NCBI GenBank assembly: GCA_029204045.2
Contig: CM055060.1
Span: 56,247,679 to 56,311,678, forward strand
DNA length: 64,000 nucleotides
Origin: Tillandsia leiboldiana
Taxonomy: Eukaryota; Streptophyta; Magnoliopsida; Poales; Bromeliaceae
Reading direction: 5' to 3'
In this document: positions 22,984 to 36,250 of the stretch, piece after piece
How the letters are laid out: every line of letters begins with the position of its first letter
Position numbering within the stretch: the first letter of the stretch is position 1
Notes under the pieces: model-generated
What the model was told of the DNA's origin: nothing
Database searches by the model: none
What the model saw: only the letters and a program-made list of their open reading frames with translations
Program-made: the position numbers and the translations under genes

Positions 22984-23131
22984 CTACCTTTCTCCAAACT
23001 CCATGGGCTAGGTGGTTGGTATTTGATCGAGATTACGAGTTTAAAATCAGTTGCTTTATATTTTTATTTAAGTTTATTTTACTAAACGAAGCAGATAGCC
23101 TTCTATCTTTCTTTCAAAAAAAAAAAATTAG
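22984..23131 (+). mobile_element. tRNA-derived SINE copy, diverged
   Basis: It has an A-box-like TAGGTGGTTGG, a B-box-like ATTACGAGTTTAAAATC, the CAGTTGCTTTATAT block and a tail (AAACGAAGCAGATAGCCTTC, then CTTTC and an A-run) in the same order as the SINE at 51504. Flanks ATTAAAACTTGCT and ATTAGAACTTACT look like a decayed 13-bp target duplication. Confidence 0.55.
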
Positions 23132-23959
23132 AACTTACTAAAAACTAATTAGAAGTTACTGTTTGTAATTGCTCTATATAATTAAACACCTAAACTTTTT
23201 TCTATTCATGAATTGCATATATGAAAATTATAAGTTGAGATATAATTAATATGAGTTTTCCACCAGCTCAGTTATAAGTTGTATAATCAACGGGCAATAA
23301 GACCAGTTTTTACTGAGTACAATTATTAAAAATTTGATGATTGCTATCTGAAATTTTATGTTTAAAATTTAATTACATTATAAGAAATTTTATTTGTTCA
23401 CTAAAAAAAAAAAAGGAGTGGAAATCTTTCATTCCCAATCTAGAGCTCAAAAAATTTCAAATAAATTTTAGTAAAAAAAAATAAATTAATATGATAAGTA
23501 GAAAATTAATTAATGATTCTTAAATGAAATAGATATAAGATATACACCCACAACAATATTGCTCTTGAATTATAATTTTAGCTGATTTTATTAAAAAAAA
23601 AAGGACAAAAATAGATAACTTAATTGCTAACTTTAAATCTCTCTCTCAAATAAAAATCTGGTTTCTACATGTAAAGATTATTAGGAAAACCTAGCCGGTT
23701 AATTCGATCTCCATTAATCCTATTCAACAGCAATTAAGCACAAATTTAGGGATGTACGACTTAAATGCACCACATGTTTCTTTTTGCTATTTTAAGCCCC
23801 TGTAGACCTGGAACTTGGAGAGATTATCACCATCTAAATCCCATACAAACCACTTTTAAACTGTAATTTAATTCCAAACAATCCTTGTCATCATCTTTTC
23901 CCGGATGACTCTGTCAAAGAGACCTCTTCATTAGAGTGGTAGCTTTATCATTCTCTTCC

Positions 23960-23967
23960 TATTTAAA
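23960..23967 (+). promoter_or_regulatory. TATA-like box of the pectinesterase gene
   Basis: TATTTAAA lies 181 bases before the ATG, in a CT-rich context, and would place the transcription start near 23990. A purine-rich leader with A-runs follows. Confidence 0.45.
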
Positions 23968-24140
23968 CCCGCCATATCCTCACTTATTTCCTCAGGTTCA
24001 TACACTGAAGGAGCTCCGGCTCCAATAAAAGTTTCTCTTCTCTCCCTAAAATAAAATTATTTAGTTTGATTTTCGCTTATTGATTGTAGAGAGGAGAGCC
24101 CAAAAACCAAAAAAAAACAGAACCCAGAAAAAAAAAAAAA

Positions 24141-25942
24141 ATGGGGAAGGCCATAGTGGGGGCCGTCTCGGCGATCCTCTTAGTAGCGGCGGTGGTCGGC
24201 GTGGTTGCTGTGGCGGTGCGGTCGACCCACCATGCCGGGGACAACTTTTCTGCCCCAAGTGGCGATCTCGTAACTTCGACGAAATCCATCACAGCCCTGT
24301 GCGCCCCGACCCTCTACCGCGAGTCCTGCGAGCGCACGCTCTCTGCGGCCGTGAACAACACGAGCAACCCCAGCGATGTGGTCAAGGCCGCCGTCCAACT
24401 GGCACTCGACGAGGTCCAGGCGGCCACCCACAGGTCCGGGGATATCGGGAAAGGCTCCGACGACTCCTTGACGAAGGGGGCGGTGGAGGACTGCAAGAAG
24501 CTCCTCGGCGACTCCCTCGACGACCTTCGGGCCATCGCCAATCTAGCGGGCGACTTTCAAGGGCTGTTGAACAGGTCGGACGACCTGAAGCACTGGCTCA
24601 CAGCGTCGATGACCTTCTTGGACAACTGCGTTGATGGGTTCCACAACCCCGAGCACAAATCGGAGATGGACAACGCCCTCCGCAACGCCACGCAGCTCAG
24701 CAGCAACGCGCTCGCGATCCTCACCGGCCTCAGCTCGGCTGTCAAGGGCCTCGACCTTTCGCTGATCAAGAGCAGCACCGCCTCTCGGCGCCGGCTGCTG
24801 GCTCAGGAGGAGGAAGCGTACGAAAGGGACGAGCAAGGGTATCCGACATGGCTATCGGCGGGCGATCGGAAGCTGCTGGCCTCAAGAAACAACGCCGGCC
24901 TGAAGCCTAATGCGGTCGTCGCGCAAGACGGGAGCGGAAACTTCAAGACCATCAACGACGCCATTAAATCCGTGCCCAAGGGATATAAAGGTCGGTATGT
25001 GATCTATGTGAAGGCCGGCATCTACCAGGAGACAGTGCTCATCACCAAGGACAAGGCCAACATCTACATGTACGGCGATGGGCCTAAGAAGACCAAGGTC
25101 GTCGGACATAAAAGCTTTGCCGACGGCATTACCACCATGCTTACTGCCACATTCGGTATATATCTCCATTTTCACATCTCTCTCTCTCTCTCTCTGATCT
25201 CTCTCTCGGTTTCTCTCGCTAACTTTTTTTTGGATTTATTGATCTAGCAATTGACGCGCCGGGCTTCATCTGCAAGTCCATGGGCTTCAGCAACACGGCG
25301 GGAGCTGAGAGGCACCAAGCGGTGGCGCTCCGTAGCCAGGGCGAATTCTCCGCATTCTTCAACTGCAGGTTCGACGGCTATCAGGACACGTTGTACTCGC
25401 AAGCAAGACGTCACTTCTTCCGCAACTGCGTCATCTCGGGGACCATCGACTTCATCTTCGGCAATTCAGCCGTCGTCCTCCAAAACTGCCTCATCATCGT
25501 TCGGCGGCCCATGGACAACCAGCAGACAACCGTGACCGCCCACGGGCGCACAGACCCTAACCAGAAGAGCGGCATCGTGATCCAGAATTGCCGCATCGTG
25601 CCCGATCGCCGCCTTTTCCCCGACCGCTTCAAACTCCCCAACTACCTCGGCAGGCCTTGGAAGATATATTCGAGGACAGTCATCATGGAATCGGTGATCG
25701 GGGATCTCATCCGTCCGGAAGGGTGGATGCCGTGGGACGGAACCCTCGGTCTCGACACCATCTACTACGCCGAGTACGGGAATCGCGGGCCTGGGGCCGG
25801 AACCAGCGGAAGAGTGAAGTGGCGCGGCTATCACGTCATCGGACGCCAGGAGGCTGCTCAGTTCACGGTGGGTCCGTTCATCAACGGGAACTTGTGGCTC
25901 AAGTATACCGGAACACCTCACATTCTCGGATTCAAAAACTAA
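24141..25942 (+). CDS. pectinesterase with N-terminal inhibitor domain
   Basis: Two exons, 24141-25155 and 25248-25942. The intron starts GTATAT and ends CTAG, and the junction restores the codon GCA in TATFAIDAPGF; total 569 aa. The product removes methyl esters from cell-wall homogalacturonan. In order: a hydrophobic signal or anchor (residues about 4-28, AIVGAVSAILLVAAVVGVV), a PMEI pro-domain (about 45-210), the processing motif RRRLL (about residue 215), then the catalytic domain from NAVVAQDGSGNFKTI. Catalytic motifs are all present: HQAVAL, GYQDTLY, GTIDFIFG and LGRPWK, with the usual WMPWDG and YAEYGNRGPGA near the end. The protein would be cleaved at RRLL in the Golgi before secretion. 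Codons are strongly GC-rich against AT-rich flanks. The length and motifs are those of a functional type I enzyme. Confidence 0.96.
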
Positions 25943-27348
25943 GTACAACGTGCGTTGCTGCGTACGTGCATGCATGCATGCATGCATGCATTGAGGGATC
26001 AATTCCTGCGGTGGACGCAGAAAGTAATGGTATTATTGTAGGGACAGAAATGAGAGAGAGAGAGGGGGGGGATATGGGATTGTCGATTTGTTATATTTTT
26101 AATATTTTAACTATTAATGACTTAAAATTCATGGAGAGAGTTTTTTTTTTGGATTTCAATCATAAAAGCATGCATTGGTAAAAGAATGTTGGATATGCAT
26201 GTTAGTTGTTCACTTAATTCTTCTTCATGGTATATATTTTTGACGTTATTGTTAATTAGTGTTTTATTATTGTTATTTATTAGCACACTTTCAAAGAAAT
26301 ATATATGATCGAAATATATAAGACAATATTTAAGAAGAACACAACCCGATTTTGATCTGAATTTTACCTAACTCGACCCTGTTTGATATACAAATACAAT
26401 ATTAATGAAGCTATTAATTAAATATGATATTGCTAATTATTAAATAGAGTGCAATGTGAAGTTCTACTTAATTTTATCGTTAATCGAAGCCGATTGAAAC
26501 ATTACTTCTATTAGTTGGTCCTACCAAACAAAAAACCAAAGAATCAAATGTCCCAAGCATTACAATTCTTTACTTTTCTATCTAATCTAGATATATAATG
26601 ACAAAAACTAAGCGTTTCAAGCCTTTTAATTAGTATAAATTTAATTTTGTTCTATAAAACTTGAATAACCATGCATGACTGATAACCGGGCCTGACTTTG
26701 TTCTATATCCAAAGAGCTTTTGACAATACCAGATATCTATTATTGATCAATTCAAAATAAACTAAACTTAATCGGAAAAAAAGCTATAATAATTGCAAAT
26801 ATATATCTAGCTTTTAATCACATGTTTTTTCAACAATATTTTAAGGGACCTTTTAAGCCTTATCTATCGATGACACTACAACATATCATATCATTATAAG
26901 TTATATTAATTTTATTTTTAATAATTTTAAGTAGAAAATGACAAAGATAAACATTATTAGTGAGTATTGGAGCTAAGGTGACAGTGTGTGAAAGGATAAG
27001 AAATTAACTATTTTATGTGGAATCACATGCAATAACAAGTGGACGTGAAAGATCGAGCACTCTCCGCGGCTCAACATATAAATGGAAGTGAAACGGTTTT
27101 GGTGGTTTGCTTAGATTGAGGGACAGCGCATAGATAAAAATATCTTTATATCACATGTGACATTTGTGAGGGGTCGTATATATGACGCTTTGTTGGGAGG
27201 GATCAATAAATAGCTAGGTTGGCAAAATCAAATTCTGTAGGAGATAGGGCATCCAATAAGATTTTGTTCATGTTATGGAGCAAGCTGGTTTTGAACTAAC
27301 AAGTTACCATTTTTTCAACAAAGACATGATTTCAATGTAGTTATTTGA

Positions 27349-27393
<45 letters not shown>

Positions 27394-27750
27394 TTGCAAT
27401 AATTAAAATATAATTTGGAATGAAACATTCTATATATATAGTTTGTAATGCCAATTAATATTTCTAGACTTTTATTCTCTATTGTCATGGACAAGCAATT
27501 AAGCAATATATATGATAAGGTTGCCAACTTAATTTGTTGTATAAATTCTTTTATTTTAGAGACTAAGGTAGTTCATTGCCGTTTCATTCATTTGACAAAT
27601 AAATTTAATTACAAGAGATGAGATAGTTAGATCTCGAAAATTTAAAAAGTTCAGAAAAAAAAAACTATCAACCACTCGTCAATGACACAACTCACATAGT
27701 ACTGCACAACTCATCTCATTCTCTTTCCATATTCGTTTGATAACTAATAA
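25943..27750. other. AT-rich spacer after pectinesterase
   Basis: It begins with the pectinesterase 3' UTR, which contains a (TGCA)n run at 25968-25992, then has no supportable gene. An (AAT)n tract is at 27351-27393. Confidence 0.45.
27351..27393. repeat. (AAT)n microsatellite
   Basis: About 14 trinucleotide units. Confidence 0.95.
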
Positions 27751-30720
27751 AGAGTTCGACGATTGACTCTGAAAGATAACGTTGTTTTTCTCCTGTCAGA
27801 TCATCCACCAACAGGCCGCAAGCTTAACAAGATCTTTTGTCGCTACTTCTTAATAGCAATTTCCCATCAAGGGCTCCTAAAAACTCTCCTACTCTCTACC
27901 ACAGATCTTTGGATGTGTCCACCCTCTACCACATATCTTTTGTCGCTACTTCTTAATAGCAATTCCCCATCAAGGGCTCCCAAAAACTCTCCTATCTTCT
28001 ACCATCTGCTAACCAAACAAATATCCTTACTTTAAACGGTATTTTCAGTTTCCAAACCTTTAGTAAGGAGACATCCTGTACCCTCCATATACACTGACTT
28101 AATGTTATAACAAAACCTCTCACGTTTCATTCCTACCGGAGTTCGTATGGTCTATTTGCTTTTTGGATATTAGCATCTCGTCGCGATCTCTAATTTTGTG
28201 ATCACCCCTCAACGTCCCAGCACCAACCTCTTTCAGAATATTTATTCATCTCCAACCGTTAGGAAAAAATTATTTCTAGATTTAAACTTTCTTCAGTACC
28301 ACTTTATCAAAAATATTTGGAAAGAGCATCTTCAGCGGTGCATTGCCGCACCACCTATTCGACCAAAAATCGATTGACTGTCCCTCTCCAAGAAAAAAAT
28401 ATGTACTGCTTTTGAAGATATCCCTGATAGATAGCACACTTTTTCACCATTGTGAGGCAAGTCGAAACCACCTCCCTTCGCCTAATAGTTTCCTCCTTTT
28501 GAAATATAAAGTTCCAATAAGATTGTTCCATATTAATTCTCGTTCAGTGAAAAATTAATGTTATCACTATTTAGAAACTAAAGCATCATTCATCGCGGCT
28601 AGATTTTTCACTCCCAATCCACCTTCCTTCTTATTCCTACGCATAGTTTGCCACTCTACTATGGGCGCTTCGGTCAAAACATTCATGCCACCTTTCTAGA
28701 AAGAAGCTCGCTGCAGTTTCTCAATCTGTTTGATTACCTATTTCGGAGCCGTAAAGACGAAGAAAAAATAGAGTGGCAAGTATGTTAGTACCGAATTCAC
28801 CAACGTTAATCTATCTCCTTTAGACAGTAATTTTGCTTGTCATCCATCTATCTTCCTTTAGATCTTATCAATGATCCCTACCCAGTCCTCTATACGTAAG
28901 ACCTTGTTAGACAACAGTATTTTGAGATATTTAGTTAAAAAATATTCCATCCTACACTCCAGATAGTTGGCAAGGCTAGCGTTCTTTCCACATCTTTTTC
29001 CCATATAGAACGGTTATGTTTTATCTTTATTAACTCCCCCCCCCCCCCCCCCCGACTCGCCATATGCCCACTTGAATAAGTGCCACATGAAACAGATGTT
29101 CTTCAAATACTTCATCTTCACCTCATAAAAAAGGAGTGTATCGTCCGCACATTGGATGAGTATCAGCACACAATCCTTAGATGGTCTAATTCCCTTGATC
29201 AGATCATACAAGTTGGCTGATTCCGCCATCCTAGTTAATCGTTGAGTGATCAGAAGAAAAAGATATGGTGATAGTGGATCACCCTGCATCACTCTTTTTT
29301 TTTTGTTTTGATCCAAGTTGGAGATCTCACCATTAACCATCACAACCAGCTTAGTGTTACAAATGCATTCTTCCACCGATAGGCACCATTTAGTGTTAAA
29401 ACCCAACAATTTTATGATCTTAAATAGGAATACCCAATTAACCTCATCATAAGCCTTTCCAAAATCCACCTTCACTCCAATGCTCTCAATATGCTCTTTA
29501 CAACCTCATGCCATTAATTTGCTCGCCGTGACAATGGTATCCAAAAATAGTTTGCCTTTGAGAAATACTGATTGGGAAGAAAGGATAAGATCTTGTATGA
29601 CTTCTTCCAGTCTGTTTGCTAATACTTTAGATTGTATCTTCTGTGTCACATTCAACCGACTAATCGGTAGAAAATTAATGGTTTGTATCGCACCTTTCTT
29701 TTTAGGGATCAAACAAAGGTATGAGAAATTAATGGGGCAAGTAGAGATCCGATTTTCATATAACTCAAGAAACATTAAACATGTCAACATTCCAAAAAAT
29801 CTAATAAAGCTCAATAGGAAACTATCCGGACCCGACGCCTTGTCCCCTTCTAGTTTGAAAGTAGCCTCCTTAATTTTTTCCAAGCTAAAGGGAGAAGTTA
29901 GTTCTGGATACGAGACCTGTTTGGTTTGGAAGAGTTCACTCCAATCTCCGTTCACAGTCGAGTCATAGTCCTCAGGTGTGAAGAGCTTTTTAAAATTTCT
30001 CCAAGAATTAATACTGTTTATTCTCTTTTTCGTTGTGAAATTTTCTTCCATTATCCTTATCCACCCATATCTCATTAGAACACCTTCTATTATTGGTTAT
30101 TGTATGAAAAAAAAATTGTATTTATATCTCCTTCTCGAAGGCAATATTGTTGCTTTGCCCAGGTTTTTCAAAAAAAAAAAAACTCATCCTCAAGTACATG
30201 TGAGAGCCTACCTTTGAGGTTCTCCCTTCTTTCCGCCAACTCCTTTGTCAAGTGTTGATACTCCTCCAACATGTCGATGCATTCGAACTCTTGCATTAGT
30301 TTCGACTTCGCTTTCAAGATATTATATAAACTGTTCGCACACCATGCTCGTATCCGTTTACAACAATGTCTTAGTTTGGCTCCGAAGAATGGGTTGCAGA
30401 CCCGCAAGGCTTAGTTTCCCTCCACCGAGCCGGGAGAGCTAAAAGAAATTCCTCGTTTTTCAACTACATATCTTCAAGTACAAAAAAATTGCTAACCACC
30501 TTACCACAAAGGGAGAGTAGAAATGGGCATTGATCCAAAGTTATTTTAGAGGGCACCTCTACTTTCTAAAGTGGAAATTTCACGTCCCACTTACTCAAAA
30601 TAAGAAAGTGGTCTAAGTTCGCAAGAGTCAGGTTTCGTTTCATGCTAGACCAAGTGTATGATTGATTAACCATAGGCACGTCTTGTTGCTACACTTTCTA
30701 TCTTTCCGTTTATTTTGCCT
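27750..30720 (-). pseudogene. dead L1-type LINE, 5'-truncated
   Basis: Fragments of one LINE ORF2 lie in the right order on the minus strand. They are: an endonuclease end near 30500-30660 (LANLDHFLILSKWDVKFPL, then LDQCPFLLSL), a linker at 30168-30407, reverse transcriptase at 29506-30075 (DKASGPDSFLLSF, LIPKKKGA, QSVFLKGK) and at 29014-29475 (KAYDEVNW, MQGDPLSPYLF, CADDTLLF), the thumb at about 28700-28850 (LSKGDRLTLVNSVLTYLPLYF), and a zf-RVT-like end near 27770-28000 (WWMIWQEKNNVIF). Frameshifts and stops separate the parts. In RT the A/YxDD site reads CADD. An 18-C run (about 29037-29054) interrupts the frame. No poly-A tail or target duplication was found. It cannot make protein. Confidence 0.88.
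27832..28010. repeat. direct repeat inside the LINE 3' part
   Basis: A segment of about 75 bases beginning ATCTTTTGTCGCTACTTC recurs with a 103-base offset (27832 and 27935). Confidence 0.8.
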
Positions 30721-30729
30721 TTTGGTAAA

Positions 30730-31298
30730 ATTAAAATTATCATAGGCGACTCAGCTGTCCTTAAAAATTACTTTAGAAATAATTTTGAATAAAATTTATT
30801 CTTAGCCTCCCAAGTTGGAGGGCGGCACACATTAGTGGAACAAAAATTTTTACCGCTCTGAAAATGTAAAATTCATAGTGTGATCAGGGCGAAAGTTTTC
30901 TCAATCAACAGAAAGATATCTCAAGAAAAAAAAAATCGTATCAATAATTAACTTAACTCAGTAATTTTATTTTTGAGTTGAGTTATGTCCAAATTTAACC
31001 CTCTAACGCAAGTACAATGGTTGATGCAGCAACCACGTGCCCTTCTGACAAATATCCCGCACCTCAACTAACACGAGGTAACAAGTCATATACGAACAAT
31101 TTATAGCAAGAAAATAAACTAAAATAAGAAGAAATATTAAACTCATATATATTATGAATCATTTGTTCACATAGTTAATTACCTCCCAACTCCAATTCAT
31201 ATCAACAGCTATTAATCTCCTTCATATACTATAATGTATGAATACATACATGCAAAAAGAGAAAAACTTAGCTTTCGAGCATTAATTCCAACTACTAA
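30730..31298. other. spacer between LINE and HD-Zip gene
   Basis: No gene visible. The right end should contain the 3' UTR of the HD-Zip gene. Confidence 0.4.
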
Positions 31299-32625
31299 TT
31301 AATGGAAGCTTTGATGATCCGACCATGTCCAAAACGCAGGGTGATCATCCATGGTGGAAAACATGTTGCTCAAATGATCTTCTTGGATCCCATTTTGTAT
31401 ATTGGCGCATTGCGTCTCGGACTTGGAGGGGATTGGGAGGAATTGTGTAGTATTTGGGGACCTACTTGGGCCCAGGAAAAGCCTGTTTTCGTTAATATTT
31501 GAGGGGCTTCCAATATTCATTGGTGGCGTTCTCGAGATATCCAAGTTGATATCTGGGCTATTCTCACTCCTGTTGCTGCATGAGCTCTCCTTCTCTTTGT
31601 TGAGGTTGATGGGCTCAGATCCTTCTCTCCCTTTCAATGCCATTATCTAAATTAAAGTGACACGATTGAAGTAACTAATTAAATAAAGGAGGTTGAATTT
31701 GATTTAAAATTTTTGTCTTTATGTAGATAGTAATTGAGAAATCTCTTTCTTAATTATCAGTTAAAAATAATAATAATAATGCTGAGAAACATATGAAATA
31801 AGCATCATGAGTATCCATCTTAGATATTGAATAGTTTGGAACAACCAACAATAACTGCAGGAATATAAAATTGATACAAATATAACCACCTTTAATTAAT
31901 TACTAGGGTACATGATCAGATTTTAACCATCTTCTCACAGTCCAAAGAAATTAAACTAAGGATTAACACAAAATTAAAATAATTCCTAAAAAATTATTAG
32001 TAAAAGAGAATTCTCATGTACCTCAGCTTGAAGCCTGTTATTCTGGGCAAGAAGCACCTCATTCTCAGCTTTAACAGCATCAAATTGTCTCTTGAGCTCA
32101 TCAAAATCCTTCTCCAGTTGCTTGGTCTTCCACCTAGCCCTCCTGTTCTGAAACCATATGGCAATTTGCCTGGGCTTGAGCCCAAGTGCTTTAGCTAACT
32201 GCATCTTCCTCTCAGGCTCCAGCTTGTTCCCCATCTCAAAGCTCTTCTCCAATGTCCTCACCTGCTCCACATTAAGCCTCCTCTTCTTCTCCCCAGCTTG
32301 TGAGCCATCATCTGAGAGCTCCTCGTCTATGTGCATCTCCTCACATGCATCAATCCCCACAAGTGATATGGGTCTCTTCCCCAGCATTGTATTTGTAGCC
32401 AAACCTGCATGAAATTAAGAAACCCCTCTAATAAGAAACCATAAATAAATGACTCTATTTTGGGGTTCATGTTAAGCTCTTGTTACCTCTAAATTCTTGT
32501 GGGTTGGTGGGTAGCATGGGGGAGAGGGTATTGAAGGGTTGGTGGTGGGAGTCATCATCATGGGTGGTTTGGAGTATGAAGTTGGGGGGGAGGAAGGAGG
32601 AGGGGAAGCCATTGTTGCAGGTCAT
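31299..32625 (-). CDS. HD-Zip class I transcription factor, ATHB13/23-like
   Basis: Three exons: 32487-32625, 32022-32404 and 31299-31646. All have GT/AG borders with consistent phase, giving 289 aa. The class binds CAAT(A/T)ATTG-type sites as dimers in the nucleus. A conserved N terminus (MTCNNGFP, PPNFILQTTHDDD) and LGKRPISL lead to an acidic patch (EELSDDGSQ). The homeodomain (about 85-140) carries KKRRLNVEQV and IAIWFQNRRARWKTK. The leucine zipper (about 142-175) has hydrophobic heptads in DFDELKRQFDAVKAEN. The C-terminal region has INLNKEKESSCSNRSENS and ends with an aromatic, acidic AHA-like motif (MDDHPAFWTWSDHQ). These motifs place it with ATHB13/ATHB23, factors tied to growth and stress. 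An in-frame ATG five codons upstream (32640) is possible, but MTC is the family-like start. Confidence 0.94.
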
Positions 32626-32640
32626 CTGATTGTGAAACAT

Positions 32641-35092
<2,452 letters not shown>

Positions 35093-35145
<53 letters not shown>
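35093..35145. repeat. (TA)n microsatellite
   Basis: About 26 units, lying between two MITEs. Confidence 0.95.
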
Positions 35146-35148
35146 CTA

Positions 35149-35359
35149 GGTTACTATGCTATCGCCAAGATATTGGTGCTATTAAATTTTTAGCTTTTGG
35201 ATTAAGAGATGTTCAGCTAGAATAATAGTGGGCTCATCGGATTTAGTGGGTGGTTGGAAAAATAGAATGATCTAATCATGAAAATGATCAAAGGATTAGA
35301 TCTAACGGCTAAAAACTTGATAGCAACAAGTGCTTGGTGCTATTGATAGTATAGTAGCC
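35149..35359. mobile_element. MITE with GG(C/T)TACTAT ends
   Basis: Terminal inverted repeats GGTTACTATGCTATC (left) and GGCTACTATACTATC (right, reverse strand) extend imperfectly over about 50 bases to TTTTTAGC. A related copy is at 21108-21329. It sits between a (TA)n tract and a (CT)n tract. Confidence 0.75.
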
Positions 35360-35364
35360 GGCCG

Positions 35365-35366
<2 letters not shown>

Positions 35367-35444
<78 letters not shown>

Positions 35445-35467
35445 ATATATATATATATATATATATA
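35367..35467. repeat. (CT)n then (AT)n microsatellite
   Basis: (CT)n at 35367-35441 followed by (AT)n at 35443-35467. Confidence 0.96.
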
Positions 35468-35882
35468 AAGGTTTCTCTGCTGTTTATAGTATTAGGGCTA
35501 GCTTCGATACTATAGTCTCGTTTTTAATTTTAGAATATCTAAATCAAATTAAATATGATATAGGGTGCATGAGGATTTTAGAAATAAAATTTTAATTTTT
35601 TTAATATTATTTACTTATTAAGTAAATTATGTCAAAATAAATATTAAAAATTGAAGAATCTTTAAAATTTGATGATAGAACTTTTGAATTTAATATCAAG
35701 AATGATGATTTTGATCTAAATAGTTTAAAATATTTCCTATCAAAATTTTAATTTTAGCCATTTCGATAACTAGGTAAATCTTACATCAAGTCTAACGAAA
35801 TCGATCGTCAATTCAGAAGTCCCATCATTAAAAATTATTTGGGAGTACAAAAGTCTCATTGCTTCTAAAAGCACACTAGTCC

Positions 35883-35885
<3 letters not shown>

Positions 35886-35965
<80 letters not shown>
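35886..35965. repeat. (AT)n microsatellite
   Basis: About 40 units that run directly into the foldback element at 35966. Confidence 0.97.
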
Positions 35966-35968
<3 letters not shown>

Positions 35969-36208
35969 GTGCTGGAATGCTATTGATAGCACCAGCCCAA
36001 CTTTGCCACCCATTTTGTCGCTCTTGGATCGCATTGAGATTCGTGAAGACTCTTTAATAAAAAAAAGAGAAAAGAAAAAGTAAAAAGAAAAAATAAAAAA
36101 TAAAAAGCTCTTCTTTTTAATTAAAGAGCTTCACGAATCTCAATGCGATATAAAGACTACAAAATGGGTGGCAAATTTGGGCTAGTGCTATCAATAGCAT
36201 TCCAGCAC

Positions 36209-36211
<3 letters not shown>
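35966..36211. mobile_element. long-arm foldback MITE flanked by (TA)n
   Basis: The arms are about 100 bases each: GTTGTGCTGGAATGCTATTG at the left is matched by the reverse complement of CAATAGCATTCCAGCACAAC at the right. The inner part of the arm (TTTGCCACCCATTTTGT, CGCATTGAGATTCGTGAAG) is also mirrored. An A/G-rich loop of about 50 bases separates the arms. It is bordered by (AT)n on the left and (TA)n on the right. The ends TGCTATTGATAGCA resemble those of the 35149 family. Confidence 0.85.

Positions 36212-36244
<33 letters not shown>
36212..36244. repeat. (TA)n microsatellite
   Basis: About 16 units on the right flank of the foldback element. Confidence 0.93.

Positions 36245-36249
<5 letters not shown>

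Positions 36250-36250
<1 letters not shown>

Larger units (their letters stand above)
20291..23950. other. AT-rich spacer with MITE, SINE and (TA)n tracts
   Basis: No gene can be supported between the retroelement and the pectinesterase promoter. Apart from the listed repeats it has only short open frames with no recognisable content. Confidence 0.45.

Noticed and set aside
24180..24836. Minus-strand frames across the pectinesterase exon
   Set aside because: GC-rich shadow frames opposite a clear, motif-complete coding exon.
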